A stretch of 64,000 nt of DNA, from positions 1 through 64,000 of the forward strand of contig CADEGF010000030.1 in assembly GCA_902826815.1 (NCBI GenBank), given 5' to 3'. Below are positions 48,801 to 57,317 of this stretch, piece by piece. Made by a program: the position numbers and the translations under genes. Numbering within the stretch: position 1 is the stretch's first letter; each line of letters opens with the position of its first letter. The stretch comes from an uncultured Mycobacteriaceae bacterium (lineage in GTDB: Bacteria > Actinomycetota > Actinomycetes > Mycobacteriales > Mycobacteriaceae). Under the pieces are notes generated by a model. The model was not told where the DNA came from and made no database searches. It saw only the letters and a list, made by a program, of their open reading frames with translations.

Positions 48801-50624
48801 ATGAGCGAGTCAGAGCGTTCTGAATCCTACGGGACATCGAATTCCGGCGACGACGTGGCCGAGCTGGAAGAACTACGCCGGGAGGCCGCGGCATTGCGCG
48901 AGCAGCTGGAGAACGCGGTAGGTCCGCAGAGTGGCCTCCGTAGCGTCCGCGATGTGCATCAGCTCGAGGCGAGGATCGATTCGCTCGCTGCCAGGAACTC
49001 GAAGCTGATGGAAACCCTCAAAGAGGCGCGCCAGCAGTTGCTGGCGCTGCGCGAGGAGGTCGACCGGCTTGGTCAGCCGCCGAGTGGCTACGGCGTGCTT
49101 CTCGCGACGCACGAGGACGACACCGTCGACGTGTTCACCTCCGGTCGCAAGATGCGGCTGACGTGCTCGCCCAACATCGACGTCCAGTCTCTGAAGCAGG
49201 GCCAGACGGTCCGGCTGAACGAGGCGCTGACGGTCGTGGAGGCCGGAAATTTCGAATCGGTGGGAGAAATCTCCACCCTGCGCGAAATCCTCTCCGACGG
49301 TCATCGCGCGCTCGTGGTCGGTCACGCCGACGAGGAGCGCATCGTCTGGCTCGCCGAGCCGTTGGTCGCGACGGCCGACCTGCCCGACCGCTACGACGAC
49401 GACGAAAACGACAACGACAACCGGCCGCGCAAACTGCGTCCAGGCGACTCCCTGCTTGTCGACACCAAGGCCGGCTACGCGTTCGAGCGGATTCCCAAGG
49501 CCGAGGTCGAGGACCTGGTGCTCGAGGAGGTGCCCGACGTCAGCTACCTGGACATCGGCGGCCTGACCCGCCAGATCGAGCAGATCCGCGACGCGGTCGA
49601 GCTGCCGTTCCTGCACAAGGAGCTCTACCGGGAGTACTCGCTTCGCCCGCCGAAGGGTGTTCTGCTCTACGGGCCTCCTGGTTGCGGTAAGACGCTGATC
49701 GCCAAGGCGGTCGCCAACTCGCTGGCCAAGAAGATGGCCGAGGTGCGTGGCGATGACGCCCGCGAGGCGAAGTCGTACTTCCTCAACATCAAGGGCCCCG
49801 AACTGCTGAACAAGTTCGTCGGTGAGACCGAACGGCATATCCGGCTGATCTTCCAGCGCGCCCGGGAGAAGGCCTCCGAGGGCACCCCGGTGATCGTGTT
49901 CTTCGACGAGATGGACTCGATCTTCCGCACCCGCGGCACCGGTGTCAGCTCCGACGTCGAGACCACCGTTGTCCCGCAGCTGCTCTCGGAGATCGACGGT
50001 GTCGAGGGCCTGGAGAACGTCATCGTGATCGGCGCATCCAACCGCGAGGACATGATCGATCCCGCGATCCTGCGGCCCGGCCGTCTTGACGTCAAGATCA
50101 AGATCGAACGCCCGGATGCCGAAGCGGCACAGGACATCTACAGCAAGTACCTCGTCGAGGGACTGCCGGTGCACGCCGACGACCTCGCCGAATTCGGTGG
50201 CGACCGGGCGGCCTGCATCAAGGCGATGATCGAGAAGGTCGTCGACCGGATGTACGCCGAGATCGACGACAACCGTTTCCTCGAGGTCACCTATGCCAAC
50301 GGTGACAAGGAAGTCATGTACTTCAAGGACTTCAACTCCGGAGCGATGATCCAGAACGTGGTCGACCGCGCGAAGAAGAACGCGATCAAGTCTGTGCTGG
50401 AGACCGGCCAACCGGGTCTTCGCATCCAGCATCTGCTCGACTCGATCGTCGACGAGTTCGCCGAGAACGAGGACCTGCCCAACACCACCAATCCCGATGA
50501 CTGGGCACGGATCTCGGGCAAGAAGGGCGAGCGGATCGTCTACATCCGCACGCTCGTCACCGGCAAGAGTTCGTCGGCCAGCCGGGCTATCGACACCGAG
50601 TCCAACCTGGGGCAGTACCTGTAG
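48801..50624 (+). CDS. mpa: Proteasome-associated AAA+ ATPase Mpa (ARC)
   Basis: Hexameric unfoldase that recognises Pup-tagged proteins and threads them into the 20S proteasome; 607 residues. An N-terminal coiled coil (about 15-95, [20 protein letters not shown] onward) binds Pup, then tandem OB folds (about 96-245). The AAA module has Walker [15 protein letters not shown] near 292, Walker [13 protein letters not shown] near 366 and sensor RPGRLDVK. The C-terminus ends QYL, the penultimate-tyrosine motif that docks into the proteasome alpha ring. A GGGGAGGG ribosome binding site precedes ATG 48801. dop, pup and prcBA lie 7 kb downstream. Confidence 0.98.
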   Translation: MSESERSESYGTSNSGDDVAELEELRREAAALREQLENAVGPQSGLRSVRDVHQLEARIDSLAARNSKLMETLKEARQQLLALREEVDRLGQPPSGYGVLLATHEDDTVDVFTSGRKMRLTCSPNIDVQSLKQGQTVRLNEALTVVEAGNFESVGEISTLREILSDGHRALVVGHADEERIVWLAEPLVATADLPDRYDDDENDNDNRPRKLRPGDSLLVDTKAGYAFERIPKAEVEDLVLEEVPDVSYLDIGGLTRQIEQIRDAVELPFLHKELYREYSLRPPKGVLLYGPPGCGKTLIAKAVANSLAKKMAEVRGDDAREAKSYFLNIKGPELLNKFVGETERHIRLIFQRAREKASEGTPVIVFFDEMDSIFRTRGTGVSSDVETTVVPQLLSEIDGVEGLENVIVIGASNREDMIDPAILRPGRLDVKIKIERPDAEAAQDIYSKYLVEGLPVHADDLAEFGGDRAACIKAMIEKVVDRMYAEIDDNRFLEVTYANGDKEVMYFKDFNSGAMIQNVVDRAKKNAIKSVLETGQPGLRIQHLLDSIVDEFAENEDLPNTTNPDDWARISGKKGERIVYIRTLVTGKSSSASRAIDTESNLGQYL

Positions 50625-50635
50625 GCCTTTGCACC

Positions 50636-50695
50636 GCGAGCGTGCGTGTCTGCACACCGACACGCCGCAGATTGCGGCATTTCGCGCACGCTCGC
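50636..50695 (+). repeat. Three-way-junction inverted-repeat element downstream of mpa
   Basis: GCGAGCGTGCG (50636-50646) and CGCACGCTCGC (50685-50695) are perfect 11-base inverted arms. The 38 bases between them hold two more hairpins: CGTGTC/GACACG (50645-50650 with 50659-50664) and CCGCA/TGCGG (50665-50669 with 50673-50677). The nested structure, 12 bases after the mpa stop, is much more elaborate than a terminator. It looks like a dispersed mycobacterial intergenic repeat, but a single copy in the window does not prove that. Confidence 0.6.
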
Positions 50696-50777
50696 GCGCC
50701 CGTGAGCGCTACCGTCGCGGGATGCCCGACGGGACGCGAAGACCATCGCAGCCGAGAACGGTGCCGTGGCGGCGCTC

Positions 50778-50912
50778 ATGAACGGTCCCCGCTACTGGTT
50801 GATGACCAGCCTCGGCAAGGTCGACCGGGAATCGGTGGACCGCAAGGCGGTGTCCACCTTCGACGCGGGCCGCGAGATCTATGAACTCGTCGACCCGGAC
50901 GACCAACGCTGA
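50778..50912 (+). CDS. Small conserved-looking hypothetical protein
   Basis: A 44-residue frame beginning MNGPRYWLMTSLGKVDRESV and ending FDAGREIYELVDPDDQR. Third codon positions are almost all G or C and the residue composition is protein-like (mixed charged and aromatic residues), unlike the Arg/Pro/Ser-rich shadows in the other frames. The same frame continues upstream as coding-like sequence (AKTIAAENGAVAALMNGPRY) to a stop near 50705 with no ATG; GTG 50766 is the only other standard start. It may be a longer gene with a damaged 5' end. Between mpa and the convergent Rv2113-like gene, with 6 bases between the stops. Confidence 0.5.
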   Translation: MNGPRYWLMTSLGKVDRESVDRKAVSTFDAGREIYELVDPDDQR

Positions 50913-50918
50913 AAAAGA

Positions 50919-52112
50919 CTAGAACACGGGGTCGGGTGAGGGGTCCGGCGTGCTGCGGTGGGCTGTCATCTCACGGTAGGCGTCGCGACCCGCCAGGCTC
51001 ACCGCCACATCGGAAACCAGCGGGTCGAAGAAGCGCTGCCGGTACATCGGGTCGACGCTGGTGCTGACCGTGAAGTACAGGCCAGACAACACGGCGACGA
51101 ACAACGATGTGTGCACCACCGTCTGCGGTATCGGGATGTGAACGCCGAACCATGTTCCCGCGCAGGGGGGTTCGCCGACGCGACAGCTCTCCTCGGCCGA
51201 CCACAGCACCGTGACGTCGTCGGGGATGGCGATGATGCCGAGCGCGAGGAAGAATGCGAACAGACCCGCGGTGAAGAACACCACCTGGATCGCCTGCGAT
51301 ACCACCATCACCGCCACCACGTTGATCTGCTCGGCCAGTGACAGGGGTGTGCGCTTCGGATGGCTGTCGGCTCCGATCTCCAGTGGGGTGCCTGCGAGCA
51401 GCCGCGCCGGATCGTGCTGTTCGGCCCTGTCGTCGCGTAGCGCGCGCACCTCGTCGCGAATTGTCGTGACCATGAAGGCGATTGCCACGATCGACAGGAA
51501 TCCGACGGTATGCCAAAGCCTTTGACGGGTCATCCGGGCGGCCAGCTGCCACAGCTCGCCGGTGAAGTACACCACCACGGTGAGCATCAGCAGGGGCAGC
51601 GCCCGGCTCATCAGGGTGCCGAGCGCGCCGACTTGAACCATCGCGTACCGAAACGCCCACAGGGCGATGGCGCCGAAGCCAAGATATGTCAGCCAGATCG
51701 CCAACAGCGCGACCACCGCGAAGCCGAAGATCTCCGCGGCGGCGAACCCGGAGAATCCACTGTCGGCGAACGGAAGTCCGAACACGAACAGGGCCATCAC
51801 CAACAGCGCCGCCGACCGCCTGCCCGCCTTTCCCAGCGCCGTGCCAGTCTGATGTAGCAGGTACAGCGCGACGGGGGCGGCGATGAGCACCAGCGTCAGC
51901 ACGCCGAGCCGGGTGACATTGCCGTAGTCGGGGTCGCCGTCGGTGAGCTCGGCCAGCATCATCGTGAGCGCGATGATCGCGCCGATTCCGCTGACCACCG
52001 GCGCCGAGCGTTCGATCAGCGCGCGCGAGCGCACCCGGCGGGTCAGCACCAGCGGCAGACCGCGGTGCAGAAACCACTGATGGACCTGACGCATTTCCGC
52101 CACGGCAAACAT
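50919..52112 (-). CDS. Multi-pass membrane protein (Rv2113-like)
   Basis: Integral membrane protein of 397 residues, the length of Rv2113 in the same mpa-dop interval. It begins with a short amphipathic segment (HQWFLHRGLPLVLTRRVRSR), then about eight to nine hydrophobic helices with a large cytoplasmic loop (about 230-275: RDEVRALRDDRAEQHDPARL). Conserved blocks TPLSLAEQINVVAVMVVSQA and VSTSVDPMYRQRFFDPLVSD are shared with the paralogue at 54935-56095. No transporter or enzyme signature is recognised. ATG 52112 overlaps the divergent kinase leader; ATG 52094 is an alternative. Confidence 0.85.
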   Translation of the reverse strand: MFAVAEMRQVHQWFLHRGLPLVLTRRVRSRALIERSAPVVSGIGAIIALTMMLAELTDGDPDYGNVTRLGVLTLVLIAAPVALYLLHQTGTALGKAGRRSAALLVMALFVFGLPFADSGFSGFAAAEIFGFAVVALLAIWLTYLGFGAIALWAFRYAMVQVGALGTLMSRALPLLMLTVVVYFTGELWQLAARMTRQRLWHTVGFLSIVAIAFMVTTIRDEVRALRDDRAEQHDPARLLAGTPLEIGADSHPKRTPLSLAEQINVVAVMVVSQAIQVVFFTAGLFAFFLALGIIAIPDDVTVLWSAEESCRVGEPPCAGTWFGVHIPIPQTVVHTSLFVAVLSGLYFTVSTSVDPMYRQRFFDPLVSDVAVSLAGRDAYREMTAHRSTPDPSPDPVF

Positions 52113-52161
52113 TGTGCGGGAGAGATGGCGAAATTCCAGCGCTAATGGTGGACTGAAGCCG

Positions 52162-53544
52162 ATGCGTCGACGACGGCCGTGGAGCTGGGGGATATCCGCG
52201 CGCTCGGCCCTGGTGGCGGCCACCGTCGTGTTCGTGGCGCTCACCGCGGCAGGCGCGATACTCGCCGTGGTGCTGTACCGGTCCATGCTGTCCGGTATCG
52301 ACAGCACCGCAGCCGCGCGTGTCGGCGAAGTCGCCGTGAGTCTCGGAGCAGGTGGTGCGGCCGGACTCGACCCCGACTTGCTGAGTACCGACGAGCGCAT
52401 CCTCGCCGTGCAGATCATCACGCCGAACGGCACCGTGGTGAGGCGGTCGTCATCGGCGCCGGACACTCCGATGGTGCCGATCTCCGAGATCGGCGACGGG
52501 GTGCACATCGGTATGCCCGAACAGGAGTCGCCTTACGGCCCAATCCGGTTCAGCGCGCAGACAGTGGACGGTGCTGGCGGCCGCTACACGGTGCTGGTCG
52601 GCGAGGGCAGCCAGGTGGTCTTCGCGACGGTGAAGGCGGTTGTCATCGCGCTCGCACTGGCCGCACCCATCGTCGTCGCGGTGTCGGCCGCGATGACCTA
52701 TCTTCTGGTGTCGCGCTCGATGCGATCGGTCGACGCGATCCGAACCCGGGTGTCCGAGATCAGCACGTCGGATCTGACCGAACGGGTTCCTGTGCCCGAG
52801 AAGCGCGACGAGATATCGGCTTTGGCGCTCACCATGAACGAGATGCTCGCCCGCATCGAGGCGGGCCACTCCGCGCAGCAGCGATTCGTCGGCGACGCGT
52901 CGCACGAACTGCGCAGCCCCCTCACCACGATTATCTCGGCGCTGGAGGTGGCCGTCGCCCACCCTGAGCTGCTCAACGGCGAGCTCGCGAAGACCACACT
53001 GATCCCTGAGGCGCATCGTATGCAGGCCCTCATCGACGACCTCCTGCTTCTGGCGCGCGCCGATGAGCGCGGCCTGACCATGGCCCACGACGACGTCGAC
53101 GTGGACGACTTGGTGGCGGGCGAGGCTGAAAGGCTAAGCCGGGAGGCCTCTTTGGAGATCCGGACCGACGTGACACCGACCCGAATCGTCGGTGACGCGG
53201 TGCGGCTGTCGCGGATGCTGCGGAATCTGCTCGACAATGCCGCGCGGCACGCGAAGACAGAGGTGTCGGTCGCCGCCCACGCGCGCGGCGACCATGCGGT
53301 GCTCACCGTCGACGACGACGGCCCCGGCATCGCTGCCGCCGACCGGGAACGGGTGTTCGACCGGTTCGTCCGCCTCGACGCGAACCGGTCACGACGCGCG
53401 GGCGGTGCCGGACTTGGTCTTGCGATCGTGCGGGAAATCGTTGCGGCACACCATGGCACCGTCTCGATCGCCGATCGGCCGGGCGGCGGCACGCGGGTGA
53501 CGGTTCAGTTGCCGCTGGCGTATGCACCCGACTCGAGCCGGTAG
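52162..53544 (+). CDS. HAMP-domain sensor histidine kinase (OmpR-system type)
   Basis: Membrane kinase of 460 residues: helix 1 about 10-40 (ALVAATVVFVALTAAGAILA), an extracytoplasmic sensor of about 115 residues, helix 2 about 160-185, HAMP (SMRSVDAIRTRVSEISTSDL), HisKA with His248 in GDASHELRSPLTTIISALEV, and HATPase with NLLDNAARHA, DDDGPGIAAADRERVFDRFV and GGAGLGLAIVREIVAAHHGT. ATG 52162 starts MRRRRPWSWG before helix 1. The gene runs toward its presumed partner regulator and overlaps its 3' end by 40 bases. Close in type to mycobacterial TcrY/PrrB-like kinases. Confidence 0.93.
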   Translation: MRRRRPWSWGISARSALVAATVVFVALTAAGAILAVVLYRSMLSGIDSTAAARVGEVAVSLGAGGAAGLDPDLLSTDERILAVQIITPNGTVVRRSSSAPDTPMVPISEIGDGVHIGMPEQESPYGPIRFSAQTVDGAGGRYTVLVGEGSQVVFATVKAVVIALALAAPIVVAVSAAMTYLLVSRSMRSVDAIRTRVSEISTSDLTERVPVPEKRDEISALALTMNEMLARIEAGHSAQQRFVGDASHELRSPLTTIISALEVAVAHPELLNGELAKTTLIPEAHRMQALIDDLLLLARADERGLTMAHDDVDVDDLVAGEAERLSREASLEIRTDVTPTRIVGDAVRLSRMLRNLLDNAARHAKTEVSVAAHARGDHAVLTVDDDGPGIAAADRERVFDRFVRLDANRSRRAGGAGLGLAIVREIVAAHHGTVSIADRPGGGTRVTVQLPLAYAPDSSR

Positions 53545-54194
53545 CCTACGCCGCGCACCGTCTCAATCGTGTTGGTGCCGAACGGGATATCGATCTTGCG
53601 ACGCACGTAGCCGACGTACACCTCGACGACGTTGTCTGGTCCGGAGTAGTGCGCGTCCCAGACGTTCTGCAGGATCTCGGTCTTGGTGACGACGGTGTCC
53701 TTGTTCCGCATCAGGTACTCCAGAAGGCCGTACTCCCTCGGCGTCAGCCGGATCGACTCGGCCGCCCGTTCCACCACCCGGCGCGCCGGGTCAAGCGACA
53801 GCGAGCCTGCGGTCAGCACCGCTGGGCGCTGCGGTGCTCCGCGCCGGATGAGCGCCCGCAGCCGTGCGACGAGCACGATGAAGGAGAACGGCTTGGTCAG
53901 GTAGTCGTCGGCGCCCAGGTCGAAGGCGTCGGTCTGGTCGTAGTCGCCGTCCTTGGCAGTCAGCATCAGCACCGGCGTCCACACGTTGCGCTCCCGCAGC
54001 CTGCGGAGCACTTCGTAGCCGTTGAGACCTGGCAGCATGATGTCCAGCACGACGACGTCGAACGCGTTCTCGGCGGCCTGCCATAACCCGTCGACGCCGT
54101 TGGCCACGTGGACGACGAGGAACCCCTCGGCTCGCAGACCGATCGACAGCGTCGAGGCCAGCCTCTCCTCGTCCTCGACGATGAGCACCTTCAT
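53505..54194 (-). CDS. OmpR/PhoB-family response regulator
   Basis: Regulator of 229 residues: receiver domain with VEDEERLAST and phosphoacceptor Asp51 (VVVLDIMLPGLNGYEVLRRL), Lys in YLTKPFSFIVL, and a winged-helix DNA-binding domain (ESIRLTPREYGLLEYLMRNK, DTVVTKTEILQNVWDAHYSG, NVVEVYVGYVRRKID, TIETVRGVGYRLE). It is encoded on the opposite strand from the kinase at 52162 and converges on it. The MspA porin gene lies directly upstream on the same strand (its stop is 9 bases before the regulator's ATG), so both could share the porin promoter. Confidence 0.94.
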   Translation of the reverse strand: MKVLIVEDEERLASTLSIGLRAEGFLVVHVANGVDGLWQAAENAFDVVVLDIMLPGLNGYEVLRRLRERNVWTPVLMLTAKDGDYDQTDAFDLGADDYLTKPFSFIVLVARLRALIRRGAPQRPAVLTAGSLSLDPARRVVERAAESIRLTPREYGLLEYLMRNKDTVVTKTEILQNVWDAHYSGPDNVVEVYVGYVRRKIDIPFGTNTIETVRGVGYRLESGAYASGN

Positions 54195-54203
54195 GACACG
54201 AAA

Positions 54204-54839
54204 TTAGTTCATGTTCCAGGCTTCGCCGTAGGTGGTGACGCTGTCACCGGTGCTGGCGATGAGGCGGGCGAACGGACGCAGCAGCACGCCGCCGGCCGCT
54301 CCGGTCACGGTGCCGTGCGCGTTGGAGACCGCGACACCGTTTGCCGGGCCTGCGACGTCGACCGAGAAGGTGGCAACCTCTTGGATGCCGGGGCCGTTAC
54401 CCAGGTCAGCGCTGATCGACACGCCGGGGAACAGGTTGGGTGTGATGACCGAGCCCAGCGGGTTGAAGACCGGGAACAGCGAGACGTCGTCGAGCAGGAT
54501 GTTGGGGGTGGTGTAGCTGAAGTTGATGCCGACGCCCAGCGACCACGGGAAGCCGATCTGGTAGCCCAGCTCCAGCGTGCCCTCGAACTCGTCGGCACCG
54601 GGGCCTGCGACGTTGTACTTGGCGCGACCCGAGTGGAACCACTCGCGGGTCAGCCGGTTGCGGTCCAGCGGAAACACGCCGTTGAGGAAGGTGTCCCACT
54701 GCTGGATCGTCAACGTCCGATCCTGACCGTCAACAAGGCTCAGCTCGTTGTCCAGCCCCGCATGCGAGGTACCGGTGCTTACGAACAACCCCGCGATCGC
54801 CACCACCATCGCGATGAGCATCCGACTGATTGCCTTCAT
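54204..54839 (-). CDS. mspA: MspA-family porin
   Basis: Outer-membrane octameric porin for hydrophilic nutrients; 211 residues with a 27-residue signal peptide (MKAISRMLIAMVVAIAGLFV, STGTSHA) cleaved before GLDNELSLVDGQDR. The mature protein is close to MspA throughout, including LTREWFHSGRAKY, GTLELGYQIGFPWSLGVGIN and the ending GDSVTTYGEAWNMN. Constriction Asp90 and Asp91 are kept, but position 93 is Ser where MspA has Asp, and Glu139 is replaced by Ala (MspA numbering from memory; no gaps up to residue 142). ATG 54839 has AGGGAGA upstream. It indicates a fast-growing mycobacterium. Confidence 0.95.
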   Translation of the reverse strand: MKAISRMLIAMVVAIAGLFVSTGTSHAGLDNELSLVDGQDRTLTIQQWDTFLNGVFPLDRNRLTREWFHSGRAKYNVAGPGADEFEGTLELGYQIGFPWSLGVGINFSYTTPNILLDDVSLFPVFNPLGSVITPNLFPGVSISADLGNGPGIQEVATFSVDVAGPANGVAVSNAHGTVTGAAGGVLLRPFARLIASTGDSVTTYGEAWNMN

Positions 54840-54888
54840 GTTCTCCCTAGCTGTCTGTTGGCATGACAAGCGCACCTGCTGGTTCCTC

Positions 54889-54916
54889 ATTGATCCGCAG
54901 GGTGCGAGAGTGTCAA
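54889..54916 (-). promoter_or_regulatory. Promoter of the MspA porin gene
   Basis: On the minus strand a perfect -35 hexamer TTGACA (54911-54916) is followed by 16 bases and ATCAAT (54889-54894), or 17 bases to TCAATG. The predicted start leaves a leader of about 40 bases with the AGGGAGA ribosome binding site. A consensus -35 is unusual in mycobacteria and agrees with strong porin expression. Confidence 0.6.
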
Positions 54917-54934
54917 TTCGCCGCTGTGAAATCG

Positions 54935-56095
54935 CTAAGAAGTCGGCTGTGAACCGGTGAGCGAAACCGCGGCCCGGTAGCGGCTACGCGCGACAAGTGT
55001 CAGGCGCAGGTCGTCGATGAGGGGGTCGATGAAACGGGTCCGGTAGTCCGCGTCGCCGACCGCCCTGGCGCTGATGTACATGAAGGTCAGACCTGCGAGG
55101 AACATGCTGGTCTGGATCAGCGCCTGGGGGATCGGCAGCGTCATGCCGAGGATCTCGCCGTCGGCCGAACCGCTGCGGGTCCACTGCGCAAGCAGTTCGG
55201 GGCTGAGCAGAATCAGGCCGAGCAGAAAGAAGATCATCGCGGCGACGATCGCCACCAGCCCCACCTGGAGAACCTGTGAGGTGGCGAGGACGAAGACCAC
55301 GTTGACGCGCTCCGCGCGGGAGAGTGGTGCGGCCGACGACGGGTCGGACATGGTTTCGAACGGGGTGCCCGCGAGGCGGCCGTCGTCGTCGTCGGAGTGA
55401 CGGGAGCCCGACAGCATCGGGCGGACCCGTTCCACGGTGGCCGACGTGATGAACGCAACGGAGATCGCGCCGAGGAACACCAGCGCCAGCCAAAGCCGTG
55501 GCCTGCTGACGATCGACGCCATCAGCCAGACATATGTATTGAAGAAAACGAGCACGGTGAGCAACACCACGGGCAGCGCCCGTACGAAGAGGGCGCCGAC
55601 GGATGCGAGGTTGGCCGCCGCCGTGCGCAGCCCCCAGCCGAGGATCGACCCGACCCCGGATGCGGTCAGTACCAGTGCGACGGCGATCACGATTCCCTCG
55701 AAGACGAGATTCGCGAAGATCCGTTCGCTCGGGCCCCCGAGGATGCCGCTCGCCACCACCACAAGCGCGGATACGGAGGCCACCAGCGTGCGGGTGGCGA
55801 TGCTGGTGATCCGCGATACCCGCCAGCCGATCACTGCCGCCACCGGCGCTACGAGCACCAGCAGTCCCAACACGAACCACTCGGTGCGGGTCGGCTGACC
55901 GTCGATGCTGATCGTGTGCTTGCCGGTGATCGCGACCGTCAGGACCGAGTTGGCCATGAACACCGCGAAAGCCGCCAGCGCGGGCGCCGACCGCGGCCAC
56001 AGCCTGCGGACAAGGGCGCCTGGGCGGAGAACCGCAGGCAATCCGCGCGCGAGGAACCAAAAATCTGCGGCCCGTTTGGCTTCCTTTCCCACCAT
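54935..56095 (-). CDS. Multi-pass membrane protein, paralogue of the gene at 50919-52112
   Basis: A 386-residue membrane protein with about eight hydrophobic helices. It opens with a cytoplasmic FWFLARGLPAVLRPGALVRR matching WFLHRGLPLVLTRRVRSR of the paralogue, shares the SAPAL/SAPVV segment after it, the mid-protein loop (GTPFETMSDPSSAAPLSRAE, then RVNVVFVLATSQVLQVGLVA), and the C-terminal YRTRFIDPLIDDLRLTLVAR. A serine/arginine loop (ERVRPMLSGSRHSDDDDGRL) precedes it. ATG 56095 has GGGAGAA. Function unknown; it and its paralogue bracket a two-component system and a porin. Confidence 0.85.
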   Translation of the reverse strand: MVGKEAKRAADFWFLARGLPAVLRPGALVRRLWPRSAPALAAFAVFMANSVLTVAITGKHTISIDGQPTRTEWFVLGLLVLVAPVAAVIGWRVSRITSIATRTLVASVSALVVVASGILGGPSERIFANLVFEGIVIAVALVLTASGVGSILGWGLRTAAANLASVGALFVRALPVVLLTVLVFFNTYVWLMASIVSRPRLWLALVFLGAISVAFITSATVERVRPMLSGSRHSDDDDGRLAGTPFETMSDPSSAAPLSRAERVNVVFVLATSQVLQVGLVAIVAAMIFFLLGLILLSPELLAQWTRSGSADGEILGMTLPIPQALIQTSMFLAGLTFMYISARAVGDADYRTRFIDPLIDDLRLTLVARSRYRAAVSLTGSQPTS

Positions 56096-56113
56096 TGGTG
56101 CGTTCTCCCGTCG

Positions 56114-57277
56114 TCAGTCGTGCATGGCCCGCCGGTGCGGCGAACTGCTCATCTGAATCGCCGCCCGCCACAACAGAAGTCCGGTCTGGACGCCGACCGC
56201 GATCGACATCATCGAGATCAGCGTCGCGGTGAAGATCGCGCTGCTGTGCGTGCCGATCAGTACGGTGACATCCATGAAGCCCAGTGAGCCGGGCACCAGC
56301 AGCCAGAAGCCCGGCAGGACGAGCGACACCGTCGGCGGGGTGTTGGGCCGATGCGAGATGGCCAGCGCGAAGACGATCAGCACGAGGCCGCCGCCGAAGC
56401 CGCTTGCGTAGCTTCCGAGCAGCTCGTTGCCGATCCATTGGCCGCCGTACGCGGTCAGCAGCATCAGCAGCATCCACGGCAGGAACGACGTCGGCGGACC
56501 GAAGTTCAACATGGCGCCGATGCCGTAGACCACCACGCCGACCAACGGCGCCCAGGCGCCGAGCCGATTGATCTGGGTGGTCTCGAACGCATTGTCGGCG
56601 ACGCCTGCCACCTGCGCGGCGATCAGGATGCCGAACGCCAGCGTGATCGCGGCGCCAGGCAGAAAGGTGGCCAGCGGCGCGGCGAGTGCACGAAGACTGT
56701 CGTGGCCCATATGCCAGTGCTCGTTGAAGTTGAAGACGAGGAACGCAACAAGGAACGCGCAGATCGTCGGAAGCAGGTAGCCGAGGGCGTCGATCCGTCG
56801 CCCCAGCACGCTCAGGGCGCCGACGAGCAGACCCAACACCGTCGCGCCGCACAGGCTCAAGAGCGTCGGCTGAAGAATCAACGCCAATCCCGCGCTCTGC
56901 ACGGCATAGCCGATAACCGTCACCCAGACCGGAAACCGCCTCTCCTGGTTACGGATTCGATCCAGCTCTGCGATGCCCTCTTCGGGGTCGACCGTGCCGG
57001 TCGGTGCCCTCGCCACCAGCTGGGCGAGAGGGAAAGACTGGTCATAGCGCAGCGTGAAGTCAGGGTTGACGATGTAGAGACCCTCGCCCGTCGGGCTGCC
57101 CACTTGCACGTAGTTCGGCAGGGCGAGGAACTGGTGCTCGAGGCCGTAGGACGTCGAGGTCTGTGCCATCACCTCGCGGACCATGGTGACCGGGTAGTTC
57201 GCGGCGGCCATGGTTGCGCCGAGCGTCGCCACGAACCGGCTCGCGGTCGCCACGCGATCGTCCTGCTCGAAAGGCAC
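56114..57277 (-). CDS. Threonine/serine exporter (ThrE) family protein
   Basis: Membrane exporter family of 387 residues with the fused ThrE layout. The N-terminal soluble part (residues 1-125, with [20 protein letters not shown]) carries the ThrE protease-like motif region, followed by about ten helices in two halves ([20 protein letters not shown] and [20 protein letters not shown] are typical). In Corynebacterium ThrE exports threonine and serine. Here the gene is 18 bases downstream of the membrane paralogue on the same strand and may be its operon mate; GTG 57277 is divergent from dop (40-base gap). Confidence 0.9.
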   Translation of the reverse strand: MPFEQDDRVATASRFVATLGATMAAANYPVTMVREVMAQTSTSYGLEHQFLALPNYVQVGSPTGEGLYIVNPDFTLRYDQSFPLAQLVARAPTGTVDPEEGIAELDRIRNQERRFPVWVTVIGYAVQSAGLALILQPTLLSLCGATVLGLLVGALSVLGRRIDALGYLLPTICAFLVAFLVFNFNEHWHMGHDSLRALAAPLATFLPGAAITLAFGILIAAQVAGVADNAFETTQINRLGAWAPLVGVVVYGIGAMLNFGPPTSFLPWMLLMLLTAYGGQWIGNELLGSYASGFGGGLVLIVFALAISHRPNTPPTVSLVLPGFWLLVPGSLGFMDVTVLIGTHSSAIFTATLISMMSIAVGVQTGLLLWRAAIQMSSSPHRRAMHD

Positions 57278-57317
57278 GGTCGCAGGCTACTTCGGGCTGT
57301 CGCCTAGGCTTGGGGAT

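Noticed and set aside
48873..50663. A 596-codon open frame antisense to mpa
   Set aside because: Shadow of the mpa coding frame, with no recognisable motif and no ribosome binding site; mpa motifs are all intact.
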